Below the pieces are notes generated by a model that did no database searches, was not told the DNA's origin, and worked only from the letters and a program-made list of their open reading frames with translations. Positions 44,966-52,268 of a stretch of DNA of 64,000 nt are shown here, one piece after another. Within the stretch, counting starts at the first letter, position 1. Each line of letters opens with the position of its first letter. Source of the DNA: an uncultured Christensenellaceae bacterium (GTDB taxonomy: Bacteria; Bacillota; Clostridia; Christensenellales; Borkfalkiaceae); NCBI GenBank assembly GCA_910588695.1, contig CAJUOV010000010.1, positions 5,640 through 69,639 on the forward strand. The letters run 5' to 3'. A program made the translations under genes and the position numbers.

Positions 44966-45106
44966 TAAAATTCTCAGTTTATTCGCAACCAATTTTCCCA
45001 TTTTAAGGTAAATTTCTTAATTCCTTCCGTTAAATTACCCCCCCCCGTTCCTACTTTTGACGCAACGCCTCCGAGAGCGCGGAAAGACCGCCGACCGCAA
45101 ATTACG

Positions 45107-45135
45107 AAACCCGTTGAAAACTATTCAACGGGTTT
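45107..45135 (-). terminator. hairpin after the small coiled-coil gene
   Basis: 12-bp stem AAACCCGTTGAA (45107-45118) with TTCAACGGGTTT (45124-45135), loop of five. It lies 28 bases past the stop codon; the T-tract is short. Confidence 0.6.
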
Positions 45136-45163
45136 GCTTTCCGGCGTATGATCCGCCTCTTTC

Positions 45164-45388
45164 TCAAAGATTTTTCAGCTCTTCTCTGAGCTTACGCAGA
45201 TTGTCGCGCTCCACTGCAATCAGCTGTGTAAACACCTTAAAATATTCCACATCGCTCTTCTGCGGTTTTTCGTTGTTGACGAGCGCTTCCAAAAGAGCAG
45301 ACTGCGAGCGCGTGCGCTTTTTTTCGAGTTCTTCGATCTCCCTCTCGCTTTCCGCTATGGCTTTTTTGATTTCGCTTTTTTTAGACAT
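45164..45388 (-). CDS. small coiled-coil protein
   Basis: 74 residues, highly charged and helical throughout: MSKKSEIKKAIAESEREIEE, a central basic turn KKRTRSQSALLEALVNNEK, then KVFTQLIAVERDNLRKLREE. It resembles a short antiparallel helical hairpin. I do not recognise the family. The ATG at 45388 has GGAGG at good spacing; the frame is open 20 codons further without a ribosome site. Own promoter (45420-45448), divergent from gpmI. Confidence 0.78.
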   Translation of the reverse strand: MSKKSEIKKAIAESEREIEELEKKRTRSQSALLEALVNNEKPQKSDVEYFKVFTQLIAVERDNLRKLREELKNL

Positions 45389-45419
45389 TCCTATGCCTCC
45401 GAATTGATCCGTTAAATTT

Positions 45420-45448
45420 ATTATAACACACATAAACGGAAAAAGCAA
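45420..45448 (-). promoter_or_regulatory. promoter of the small coiled-coil gene
   Basis: Minus strand TTGCTT (45443-45448), 17-base spacer, TATAAT (45420-45425). Confidence 0.75.
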
Positions 45449-45525
45449 TTGATTTTATACGATTGTTAATTTTATAACTTTCGGATAATTTCATGATTTT
45501 TTTTTGCAAAATGCTTGCGACGCGC

Positions 45526-45555
45526 TTGCAATATTTACCGAAAGCATTGTATAAT
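45526..45555 (+). promoter_or_regulatory. promoter of gpmI
   Basis: TTGCAA (45526-45531), 18-base spacer, TATAAT (45550-45555), 32 bases before the start codon. Confidence 0.78.
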
Positions 45556-45587
45556 GAATTAAAATCGAATTATGACGAGGTAATTGA

Positions 45588-47147
45588 ATGAAAACACCTT
45601 ACGCAATCATCATCATGGACGGATACGGTCTCAACCCCGAAGAAAAAGGAAACGCCATTTTCATGGACGGCAGTAAAAACGTAAATGAACTGAGAGCGAA
45701 ATATCCCTCCGCAAGGTTGGGCGCAAGCGGTCTTTCGGTAGGACTTCCCGAAGGACAGATGGGCAACTCCGAAGTCGGACACCTCAATATGGGCGCGGGC
45801 AGAATCGTCTATCAGGATCTGACCAAAATCACCAAATCGATTAACGACGGCGATTTCTTCAAAAACGAAGCGCTTATCTCCGCCATGGACGGCGCAAAGA
45901 AAAACGGAAAAAAACTGCACCTTTGGGGACTTTTATCCGACGGCGGCGTACACAGTCATCTGACCCATCTCTTCGCCCTTCTCGAAATGGCGAAAAAACG
46001 CGGCGTGCCCCAAACTTTCGTACACTGCTTTATGGACGGGCGCGACGTGTCCCCCACTTCCGGCGTGAAATTCGTGAACGAATTACAGGCAAAAATGAAC
46101 GGACTTAACTACGGCGAGATCGCCTCCGTCTCGGGAAGATATTATTCCATGGACAGGGACAACAACTGGGACCGCGTGGAAAAGAGCTACGATATGCTCA
46201 CCCTCGGCAACGGATTACAAAAAGAGAACGCCGCAAAGGCACTCGAAGAATCTTACGAAAACGGCGTGACCGATGAATTCGTTCTCCCTACGAATATCGT
46301 AAAAAACGGAAAGCCCGTCGCGCTCGTCGAGAAAGGCGATTCCATCATTTTCTTCAACTTCCGCCCCGACCGCGCGCGCGAAATCACGCGGGCGTTCTCT
46401 CAAAAAGATTTTACCGTTCCCAAAGGAACGGCGTTTGAGAGAAAGACAGGTTTCCTGGAACCCGATTACGTCTGTTTCACCGCTTACGACGCGGCATTCA
46501 CGGACGTGAAGATCGCGTTCCCCAAGCAGAGCATGAATAACACGCTCGGAGAGTATCTTGCCAAGCTGAACAAAAAACAGCTCCGCATTGCCGAAACGGA
46601 AAAATACGCGCACGTCACCTTCTTCTTTAACGGCGGCGTAGAAGAGCCCAACATGGGCGAAACGCGCGTTTTGATCAACTCTCCCAAAGTCGCAACCTAC
46701 GATCTGCAGCCCGAAATGTCCGCGCCCGAAGTCACCGACCGCGCGTTGCAAGAACTCAGATCGGGCGAATACGACGTAATGATCCTCAACTTTGCCAACT
46801 GCGACATGGTTGGTCATACGGGAGTGATTCCCGCTGCCGTCAAAGCGGTGCACACGGTGGACGAATGCGTGAAGCGCATCGTCGATCAGATTCTTTCCAT
46901 GGGCGGCAGCGCAATTCTTACTGCGGATCACGGAAATGCGGATAAGATGCTCGACACCGACGAGTCCCCTTTCACCGCGCACACGACCAATCCCGTGCCC
47001 GTCGTACTTGTCTCCGAAAAATACAAGAACGTAAGATTGAGAAAGGACGGTGTGCTTGCGGATATCGCCCCCACCTTCCTCGAACTCATGGGACTTCCCG
47101 TTCCCCAAGAGATGACGGGCACGAGCCTGATCATTCGGCACAGCTGA
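45588..47147 (+). CDS. gpmI: 2,3-bisphosphoglycerate-independent phosphoglycerate mutase
   Basis: Interconverts 3- and 2-phosphoglycerate using two manganese ions and a catalytic serine. The 519-residue product starts with the metal site IIIMDGYGLN, has the catalytic Ser in PEGQMGNSEVGHLNMGAGR, substrate residues HCFMDGRDVSP and SVSGRYYSMDRDNNWDR, the FNFRPDRARE segment and the second metal cluster NCDMVGHTG...TADHGNAD. Full family length. Third glycolytic gene on the plus strand in this window, after pgk and tpiA. GAGG ribosome site. Confidence 0.97.
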   Translation: MKTPYAIIIMDGYGLNPEEKGNAIFMDGSKNVNELRAKYPSARLGASGLSVGLPEGQMGNSEVGHLNMGAGRIVYQDLTKITKSINDGDFFKNEALISAMDGAKKNGKKLHLWGLLSDGGVHSHLTHLFALLEMAKKRGVPQTFVHCFMDGRDVSPTSGVKFVNELQAKMNGLNYGEIASVSGRYYSMDRDNNWDRVEKSYDMLTLGNGLQKENAAKALEESYENGVTDEFVLPTNIVKNGKPVALVEKGDSIIFFNFRPDRAREITRAFSQKDFTVPKGTAFERKTGFLEPDYVCFTAYDAAFTDVKIAFPKQSMNNTLGEYLAKLNKKQLRIAETEKYAHVTFFFNGGVEEPNMGETRVLINSPKVATYDLQPEMSAPEVTDRALQELRSGEYDVMILNFANCDMVGHTGVIPAAVKAVHTVDECVKRIVDQILSMGGSAILTADHGNADKMLDTDESPFTAHTTNPVPVVLVSEKYKNVRLRKDGVLADIAPTFLELMGLPVPQEMTGTSLIIRHS

Positions 47148-47163
47148 AAATATATACTTGCTT

Positions 47164-47193
47164 GCGCGGGCAGAATACGCCCGCGCTTTTTTG
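47164..47193 (+). terminator. terminator of gpmI
   Basis: GCGCGGGC (47164-47171) pairs with GCCCGCGC (47179-47186), then a T7 run, directly upstream of the tmRNA promoter. Confidence 0.9.
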
Positions 47194-47222
47194 TTGACAT
47201 TTTATAAAAATTCGGGTATAAT
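47194..47222 (+). promoter_or_regulatory. promoter of tmRNA
   Basis: TTGACA (47194-47199), 17-base spacer, TATAAT (47217-47222): perfect consensus; the mature 5' end is 18 bases on. Confidence 0.9.
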
Positions 47223-47239
47223 AATATTGTAGACGAAAA

Positions 47240-47627
47240 GGGCCTGTTTCGGATTCGATTGCAAGCGGATTTCGTCGGACGCACGCCGGAGGCTCGGCTC
47301 CGTAAAAACGGATCGAATTTAATTGCTGATAATAAAAGCAGAAGAAGCGCAACCCGCAGAGTTTCGGCTCGTCGCGTAGCGCTTGCGGCTTAACTTAGTT
47401 AGGCTCCGTCCTCTTCCGATTGCCTACGGTCGGATTCGGGGCGTCAATTCAGTGGGGAACGTTTTAAGCGGAAAAACTTCCGTCTGCATAAAATGAATTC
47501 AGGGAAGTATGCCCGAATAAAAGTCGTCTGCGGACTTTTTCAGGGCGAGATTTAACCGCAGACTAAGCGTGTAGTGTCCGCGGAGGAACCTTGTAAGACC
47601 GCAGTTCAATTCTGCGCAGGTCCACCA
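47240..47627 (+). ncRNA. ssrA: transfer-messenger RNA
   Basis: 388 bases. The 5' end GGGCCTG pairs with CAGGTCC before the encoded ACCA; the 5' TTTCGGATTCGA and 3' GTTCAATTCTGCGCAGGTCC tRNA-like parts match tmRNA. The best tag frame resumes at GCT (47325), with the conserved T-A at -5 and -4, and runs 22 residues to TAA at 47391-47393. It begins ADNKS, is rich in arginine, and ends VSARRVALAA with the expected ALAA degradation tail. It rescues stalled ribosomes together with SmpB, which is not in this window. Confidence 0.94.
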
Positions 47628-47631
47628 GCTC

Positions 47632-47680
47632 GTCGCGGCAAAGCGACTTTTGCACATATCGGCGATCCTCGCCGATATAT
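47632..47680 (+). terminator. two hairpins terminating tmRNA
   Basis: GTCGC/GCGAC (47632-47647) followed by TTTT, then ATATCGGCGA/TCGCCGATAT (near 47656-47678) followed by a T-rich stretch. Confidence 0.7.
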
Positions 47681-47794
47681 TGCTATTTTCACCTTTCACT
47701 CCCCTTCCCACCCCAAAAAAATACTTCGTCTTTTTTGTGGAGCTTCGGATATCATGCGCTTCCTTACTGTATTCCACACGCACTAAGAGCAACA

Positions 47795-47827
47795 AAAAAA
47801 AGTCCGAATGTGAATTCGGACTTTTTT
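47795..47827. terminator. bidirectional terminator after the small minus-strand gene
   Basis: AAAAAAGTCCGAA pairs with TTCGGACTTTTTT around a six-base loop; T-runs on both strands. It ends the gene that stops at 47837. Confidence 0.88.
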
Positions 47828-47836
47828 AACGAATCT

Positions 47837-48049
47837 TCAATCGCCGAAATAGCGATCTGCAATCACAAATGCCTCGCGCGCGGCGGACTCGTCTGCAATC
47901 TGAATCTGACCGTTGCTCAACGAGAATGCTTTTAATACCGCCCGCGCCATACCCTGATATTCTTTATTCTGCATCTTCATTTGCGCTCGCATACTCTCCA
48001 TCGACTTTTTCATGCCGATTACGTCCTGTCTGGTTTCTTCGTCCATCAT
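47837..48049 (-). CDS. small hypothetical protein
   Basis: 70 residues: MMDEETRQDVIGMKKSMESM, a Met/Gln/Lys-rich helix RAQMKMQNKEYQGM, then ARAVLKAFSLSNGQIQIADE and a C-terminal FVIADRYFGD. No recognised family; the first half looks like a helix with a hydrophobic face. The ATG at 48049 is preceded by GAGAGG; an ATG six codons earlier (48067) and a longer frame to 48175 have weaker support. It lies between tmRNA and tRNA-Ala, opposite strand to both, with its own terminator. Confidence 0.65.
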   Translation of the reverse strand: MMDEETRQDVIGMKKSMESMRAQMKMQNKEYQGMARAVLKAFSLSNGQIQIADESAAREAFVIADRYFGD

Positions 48050-48143
48050 GCCTTTCCTCTCTTTCATATTGTAGACAGTAAATATGATCGTTATTCCCCC
48101 GTCATTCGCTTTTTCAGACTTTTTGCAAATACCGCGCTTACGC

Positions 48144-48172
48144 TTGACAACCGAAATTTTTTTAATTATAAT
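48144..48172 (+). promoter_or_regulatory. promoter of tRNA-Ala
   Basis: TTGACA (48144-48149), 17-base spacer, TATAAT (48167-48172), perfect consensus, 17 bases before the tRNA. Confidence 0.9.
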
Positions 48173-48189
48173 CATTAAAAACAGACTAT

Positions 48190-48265
48190 GGGGTTATGGC
48201 GCAGTTGGTAGCGCGCTTGAATGGCATTCAAGAGGTCACGAGTTCGAACCTCGTTAGCTCCACCA
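48190..48265 (+). tRNA. tRNA-Ala (GGC)
   Basis: 76 bases with encoded CCA. Acceptor GGGGTTA pairs with TAGCTCC and contains the G3-U70 wobble pair that specifies alanine; the anticodon stem CTTGA/TCAAG encloses ATGGCAT (anticodon GGC). Confidence 0.97.
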
Positions 48266-48302
48266 GCAAAAAAGACAGGTAAAATTACCTGTCTTTTTTG
48301 CT
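48266..48302 (+). terminator. terminator of tRNA-Ala
   Basis: GCAAAAAAGACAGGTAA with TTACCTGTCTTTTTTGC, a long stem with a T6 run, directly after the tRNA. Confidence 0.92.
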
Positions 48303-48396
48303 GCATATGAGTTCTGAGAAGAATTTGTCAAGATAAGCTCTCGCCTATCTGCCATTTGGTAAATTTGGTAAATTTTAGAATTTTTTACTTTAACTG

Positions 48397-48425
48397 TTTA
48401 CTTTTTTATAAATTTTTGATATACT
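48397..48425 (+). promoter_or_regulatory. promoter of the acyltransferase leader
   Basis: TTTACT (48397-48402), 17-base spacer, TATACT (48420-48425). Predicted start near 48432, just before the first leader stem. Confidence 0.7.
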
Positions 48426-48432
48426 GTTCACG

Positions 48433-48569
48433 CTATACATTTTCATAGCCTCAAACAAGGGGAATACTTTTGGTAAAAATGTATTCTCTTGTCTTTGTTT
48501 GAGGAAAATGTATAGCAACATTGAGAGGTGCGTTTTTCGGCGTGTTTCTCAATGGAACACGCTTTTTTT
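48433..48569 (+). promoter_or_regulatory. structured leader with attenuator-like terminator
   Basis: First a long hairpin: CTATACATTTTC (48433-48444) with GAAAATGTATAG (48504-48515), an inner CCTCAAACAA (48449-48458) with TTGTTTGAGG, and GGGGAATAC with GTATTCTCT. Then an intrinsic terminator, GCGTGTT (48540-48546) with AACACGC (48556-48562) and T7, placed just before the GGAGG. The terminator loop TCTCAATG (48547-48554) is fully complementary to the upstream CATTGAGA (48519-48526), so an alternative fold could prevent termination. I do not recognise a known riboswitch class or a T-box. Confidence 0.65.
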
Positions 48570-48581
48570 ACGGAGGCTAAA

Positions 48582-49676
48582 ATGACTAAAAGAAACAATT
48601 TAGTTGAATTGGCGAGATTTCTATTCAGTATTTTAGTTGTCGGCTATCATATTCAAATGACTTTTTTAGGCGACGACATAAATTTTTTTGAGAACGGCGC
48701 ACTTGCCGTTGAGTTCTTCTTTCTGATTTCGGGTTATTTCCTTGCAAGGTCTATTGAAAAAATAAGCGCAAAGGAAAATTATAACCCTGCGCTTGAAAGT
48801 TGCCGTTTTATGGGTAATAAGATTAAAGGAATTTTACCCACGCATTTAACGGCTATTATAGTAATTATTGTCGTATTATTGACTTATAATTTTGCTAATT
48901 CTGGCAATATAATTCTGAACGGCTTGCCGAGTATATTTTTAGTGCAAATGGGCGGCGTGTGGACGAACGCCTATGCAAGCGCGCTCATCGTTCCCGAATG
49001 GTATTTGTCGTCAATGCTCTTATGTATGCTGTTTATAGTACCCGTTGCATTGCTGTTAAGAAAGAAAATCAAGAAAGGAATTTTAGTAATTCCTATTTTG
49101 CTTGGCGTTTTAGGCGTTATAGCTGTTATTTATGGACTTTGTACGAATTGGGCATTTACAACGACTTTTGTCTATGATTTAAGAGCTTGGGGCGAAATGT
49201 GCGTAGGTATGTTTACTTATTATCTTTCTACCGTCATAACAAAAAAAGACTTAAAAGCCGCACCGTCGGTAATTTTGAAAGTTGTTGAAATGATTTGTTA
49301 TTGTGCACCGATAATTCTCGGTTTTATTCCTATAAATAAAAGTTTGGAACCCGTTTGTATGGTTGTCGCCGTAGTATGTATATTTGTTGCAATCTCGATT
49401 ACGTTTGCAGGCAAGGGCGTAGCTGTTACAAATTCAAAGGTAAATAAAGCGTTCGGTTATCTCGGCAGTTTATCGTTAGCAATATATTTGTTTCACCCCG
49501 TAATAATAACTCTGTTGGAATATGTCGGCGGTCTTAAAATATGGGCTATTTATGCAATTGTTTTTGCGGTATCTATTGTTTCAGCCGTTATTTTTAATCT
49601 CATTGTTATGCTGTTCAAAGGGCTGATAAAAACAATTAAAAGCCGCAAAGCAGAGAATATTGAAATTGCAAATTAA
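48582..49676 (+). CDS. acyltransferase 3 family membrane protein
   Basis: 364 residues with about ten membrane helices. The N-terminus ARFLFSILVVGYHIQMTFLG carries the family His (histidine of the R-x10-H type motif), followed by FFLISGYFLARS and later IYLFHPVIITLLEYVGG. Family 3 enzymes acetylate or succinylate surface sugars and lipids; the acceptor is unknown here. The ATG at 48582 follows GGAGG; the frame is open 18 codons further but across the terminator. The gene is markedly richer in A/T and in TTA/ATA codons than its neighbours, which suggests it arrived from elsewhere. It stands alone between tRNA-Ala and the glucan operon. Confidence 0.88.
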   Translation: MTKRNNLVELARFLFSILVVGYHIQMTFLGDDINFFENGALAVEFFFLISGYFLARSIEKISAKENYNPALESCRFMGNKIKGILPTHLTAIIVIIVVLLTYNFANSGNIILNGLPSIFLVQMGGVWTNAYASALIVPEWYLSSMLLCMLFIVPVALLLRKKIKKGILVIPILLGVLGVIAVIYGLCTNWAFTTTFVYDLRAWGEMCVGMFTYYLSTVITKKDLKAAPSVILKVVEMICYCAPIILGFIPINKSLEPVCMVVAVVCIFVAISITFAGKGVAVTNSKVNKAFGYLGSLSLAIYLFHPVIITLLEYVGGLKIWAIYAIVFAVSIVSAVIFNLIVMLFKGLIKTIKSRKAENIEIAN

Positions 49677-50015
49677 ACTTGATATGATAATAATTACCTA
49701 TTTTAGTTCTTCGGTTCGATGTAGGTCAACAATTTTTCACCAATGTCGTTAAAGTTTGAACACCTAAAAACGGAATACATTTTCGTGAACGGTGTCGCGG
49801 ACTTTATCGCATACAACTAAACGAAAAAGCACAAGGTATTTATACCTTGTGCTTTTTCAATGTGTCCATGCTACGGCACTATGATTAACGGTGACAATCA
49901 ATGCACTATTTTCTATAATATTTTTATGCCTTATCGCAATGACTTGTTACGATACTCCACCCGTAACTCGACATATGTGTTACTTATCCCTAAATTAAAA
50001 GACTCCCTCAACGTT
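49677..50015. other. intergenic region between acyltransferase and glgP
   Basis: 339 bases with no supported gene. It includes a 25-codon open stretch (49745-49822) that reads like a protein C-terminus but has no ribosome site, and the strong terminator at 49824-49857. The remaining part up to the glgP stop shows no clear hairpin or promoter. Confidence 0.55.
49824..49857. terminator. bidirectional terminator downstream of the acyltransferase
   Basis: AAAAAGCACAAGGTA with TACCTTGTGCTTTTT, loop TTTA, T-runs on both strands. It lies between two converging transcription units. Confidence 0.9.
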
Positions 50016-52265
50016 TCAGTCGGTAATGTTCCAGATCTCCTCTGCATATTCCATGATCGTTCTGTCGGAGGAAAAAAACGCGGAATTCGCCGTGTTTTTC
50101 AGTTGTTTTGTTGCAAACGATTTTTGATCCTTGTAGTCTGTATTGATTTTGAGCAACGCTTCCACATAACTCTGTAAATCGTGCAATACGAAATAATGAT
50201 CGGGTTTATGCCATGAAGCTCCTACAATCAATGCATCGTATAGATCCTTGAAGCAACCCGTTCCGCCGTCCGAAAAAGTGCCGTCCGTCAACGCAGATAC
50301 GGCGTAGCGGTGCAATGCGTTTTTCTGCATCAGTTTTGCGGGTTCGTACCCTTCGGTTTTCAGCTTTTCTATCTCATCGACTTCTGCGCCGAAGATATAG
50401 TTATTTTCCTTGCCCGCAAGTTCAACGATCTCTATATTCGCGCCGTCCATTGTCCCGCAAGTGACCGCGCCGTTCATCATGAATTTCATATTGCCCGTAC
50501 CGCTCGCTTCAAGCCCGGCAGTGGAAACCTGCAAAGATACGTCCGTTCCCGCCACGATTTTTTCTGCGTAAGATACGTTATAGTTCTGTACGAACACAAC
50601 CTTCAAAAATTTGTTCGTCTGTTCGTCCGAATTAAGTTTATCCGCGACCTCGTTGATAAACTTTATGATCGCCTTGGCGCGTTTATAGCTCGGTGCGCTC
50701 TTTGCCCCGAACACAAACACGGATGGCTGAAAATCTTTAACCGTTCCGTCCTTCAAACCCTTGTATATTTCAAGGATCGCAAAAGCCGTCATGAGTTGCC
50801 GTTTGTATTCGTGCAATCTCTTGACCTGTGAATACACGATAAAATTTTCCGGTATATCGATCCCTTCATGCTTTTTTATATAATCAAAAAGCTGCTTTCT
50901 TTTAACCGCTTTCACGCGAACGAACTCGTTCGTGATCTCCGGGATATGCCCGTTCAAACCGCAAAGCAGCGAAATGTCCGAACGCCATTCCTTGCCGATC
51001 GTGTTATCTATCAATTCAGACAGTTCGCGGTTGCAAAGCATGAGCCACCTGCGTTGCGTAATGCCGTTGGTCTTATTTTGGAACTTTTCGGGATAATATC
51101 GATACGCCGTTCTGAAAAGGCTGTCTTTCAAAATTTCGGTATGTAGTTTTGCAACGCCGTTAACCGTTTTCCCTATATATACCGCAAGATTTGCCATTGA
51201 AAATCTGTCCGAAGAATATATCGCCATATCCGACGCTTCCTCTTCCGAACAGTTCAATTTATCGAAATCTTCCTTTTGTTTTAAGTGTAATTTAATAAGC
51301 AACGCGTAAATATCGGGCAAGATCTTTTTAACCTGCCCCGCATCCCAGCACTCCAAAGCCTCCGGCATGATCGTATGGTTGGTGTAGGCAAACGTTTTTC
51401 TTGCAATTTCAACTGCGTCGGAAAAATTTACCTGATAATCCGCTATCAGTATTCTGATAAATTCAGCGATCGCCAACACGGGATGCGTATCGTTGAGCTG
51501 GATTACGTTAAAGTCCGCAAAATTATGGAATTTTCTACCGTAAAGTTTCACATGCTTTTCGATCAGTTCCCCTACCGCCGCCGCAGAGAAGAAATACTCC
51601 TGCCGAAGCCTTAACAGTTTCCCCTCTTCCGTATCGTCTGCGGGATAGAGATATTCGCTTATTTTTTGCGCTTCTTCATCACCTTCCGCCTGCCACAGCC
51701 GCAAAACATTAATGCGCTTGCCAAATACGGGCATATCGTAAGGCACTGCCGTAACCGTCATATCTGCAAACCGAACCGTGCGTTTCTCGTTTTCCCTTCT
51801 GATGCTCCAAGGATCGCCAAACCGCTGCCAATCGTCCGGAAGTTCCACTTGGAAGCCGTTCTCGATTGCCTGTTTAAAAAGCCCGTACCGATATCTGATG
51901 CCGTAGCCCTGCAACGGAAGTCCAAGTCCCGCCGCAGAATCAAGAAAACACGCCGCAAGCCTGCCCAAACCGCCGTTTCCGAGCGCCGCATCCTCGATCT
52001 CCTCGAATATGTTGATATCAATTCCCTTCTGTGCAAGGATATTTCTTGTTTCATCCAGAACGCCGAGTTCCATGAGGTTATTGAAAAAACTGCGTCCTAT
52101 CAAAAATTCCATCGAAAGATAATAAGCGTTTTTTACGACGGGTCTTTGCTCCTTGCGCAAACCGAAAATCATAGCAAGCGATGATATCTCGTTATATAAC
52201 TCTTGCGTGGTTTTCCCTTCCGTTTTCAATTCTTCCAGTTGTTTAATAAACTCCGTTGTTTCCAT
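50016..52265 (-). CDS. glgP: glycogen/maltodextrin phosphorylase
   Basis: GT35 phosphorylase that releases glucose-1-phosphate from alpha-1,4-glucans with pyridoxal phosphate. The 749-residue protein has the N-terminal AYYLSMEFLIGRSF, ALGNGGLGRLAACFLDS, the substrate segment VIQLNDTHP, GITQRRWL, and the PLP-lysine signature EASGTGNMKFMMNGA. It is about 50-80 residues shorter than the regulated muscle or E. coli enzymes at the N-terminus, like other maltodextrin-type bacterial phosphorylases. Last gene of the glucan operon, three bases after the malK-like gene, so it most likely degrades imported maltodextrins. Confidence 0.96.
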   Translation of the reverse strand: METTEFIKQLEELKTEGKTTQELYNEISSLAMIFGLRKEQRPVVKNAYYLSMEFLIGRSFFNNLMELGVLDETRNILAQKGIDINIFEEIEDAALGNGGLGRLAACFLDSAAGLGLPLQGYGIRYRYGLFKQAIENGFQVELPDDWQRFGDPWSIRRENEKRTVRFADMTVTAVPYDMPVFGKRINVLRLWQAEGDEEAQKISEYLYPADDTEEGKLLRLRQEYFFSAAAVGELIEKHVKLYGRKFHNFADFNVIQLNDTHPVLAIAEFIRILIADYQVNFSDAVEIARKTFAYTNHTIMPEALECWDAGQVKKILPDIYALLIKLHLKQKEDFDKLNCSEEEASDMAIYSSDRFSMANLAVYIGKTVNGVAKLHTEILKDSLFRTAYRYYPEKFQNKTNGITQRRWLMLCNRELSELIDNTIGKEWRSDISLLCGLNGHIPEITNEFVRVKAVKRKQLFDYIKKHEGIDIPENFIVYSQVKRLHEYKRQLMTAFAILEIYKGLKDGTVKDFQPSVFVFGAKSAPSYKRAKAIIKFINEVADKLNSDEQTNKFLKVVFVQNYNVSYAEKIVAGTDVSLQVSTAGLEASGTGNMKFMMNGAVTCGTMDGANIEIVELAGKENNYIFGAEVDEIEKLKTEGYEPAKLMQKNALHRYAVSALTDGTFSDGGTGCFKDLYDALIVGASWHKPDHYFVLHDLQSYVEALLKINTDYKDQKSFATKQLKNTANSAFFSSDRTIMEYAEEIWNITD

Positions 52266-52268
52266 AAC

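Larger units (their letters stand above)
44823..45163. other. intergenic region with promoter, poly-C tract and hairpin
   Basis: 341 bases without a gene. It holds the promoter of the giant surface-protein gene, a run of nine C (45038-45046; G9 on the sense strand of that gene, about 75 bases upstream of its -35), and a terminator-like hairpin at 45107-45135. No RNA gene recognised. Confidence 0.6.

Noticed and set aside
47499..47795. 98-residue minus-strand open frame
   Set aside because: It lies antisense to the 3' half of tmRNA and its terminators. Such spurious frames over tmRNA are common and it has no ribosome site.
48433..48569. Known riboswitch or T-box identity for the leader
   Set aside because: No T-box AGGGTGG motif and no conserved core that I can match to SAM, TPP, FMN, lysine, preQ1 or cyclic-di-GMP riboswitches.
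49745..49822. 25-codon open stretch downstream of the acyltransferase
   Set aside because: It reads like protein sequence but has no ribosome site, is very short and overlaps nothing recognisable.
48190..50015. tRNA-borne integration site with flanking att repeats around the acyltransferase
   Set aside because: I found no convincing copy of the tRNA-Ala 3' end on the far side and no integrase gene.
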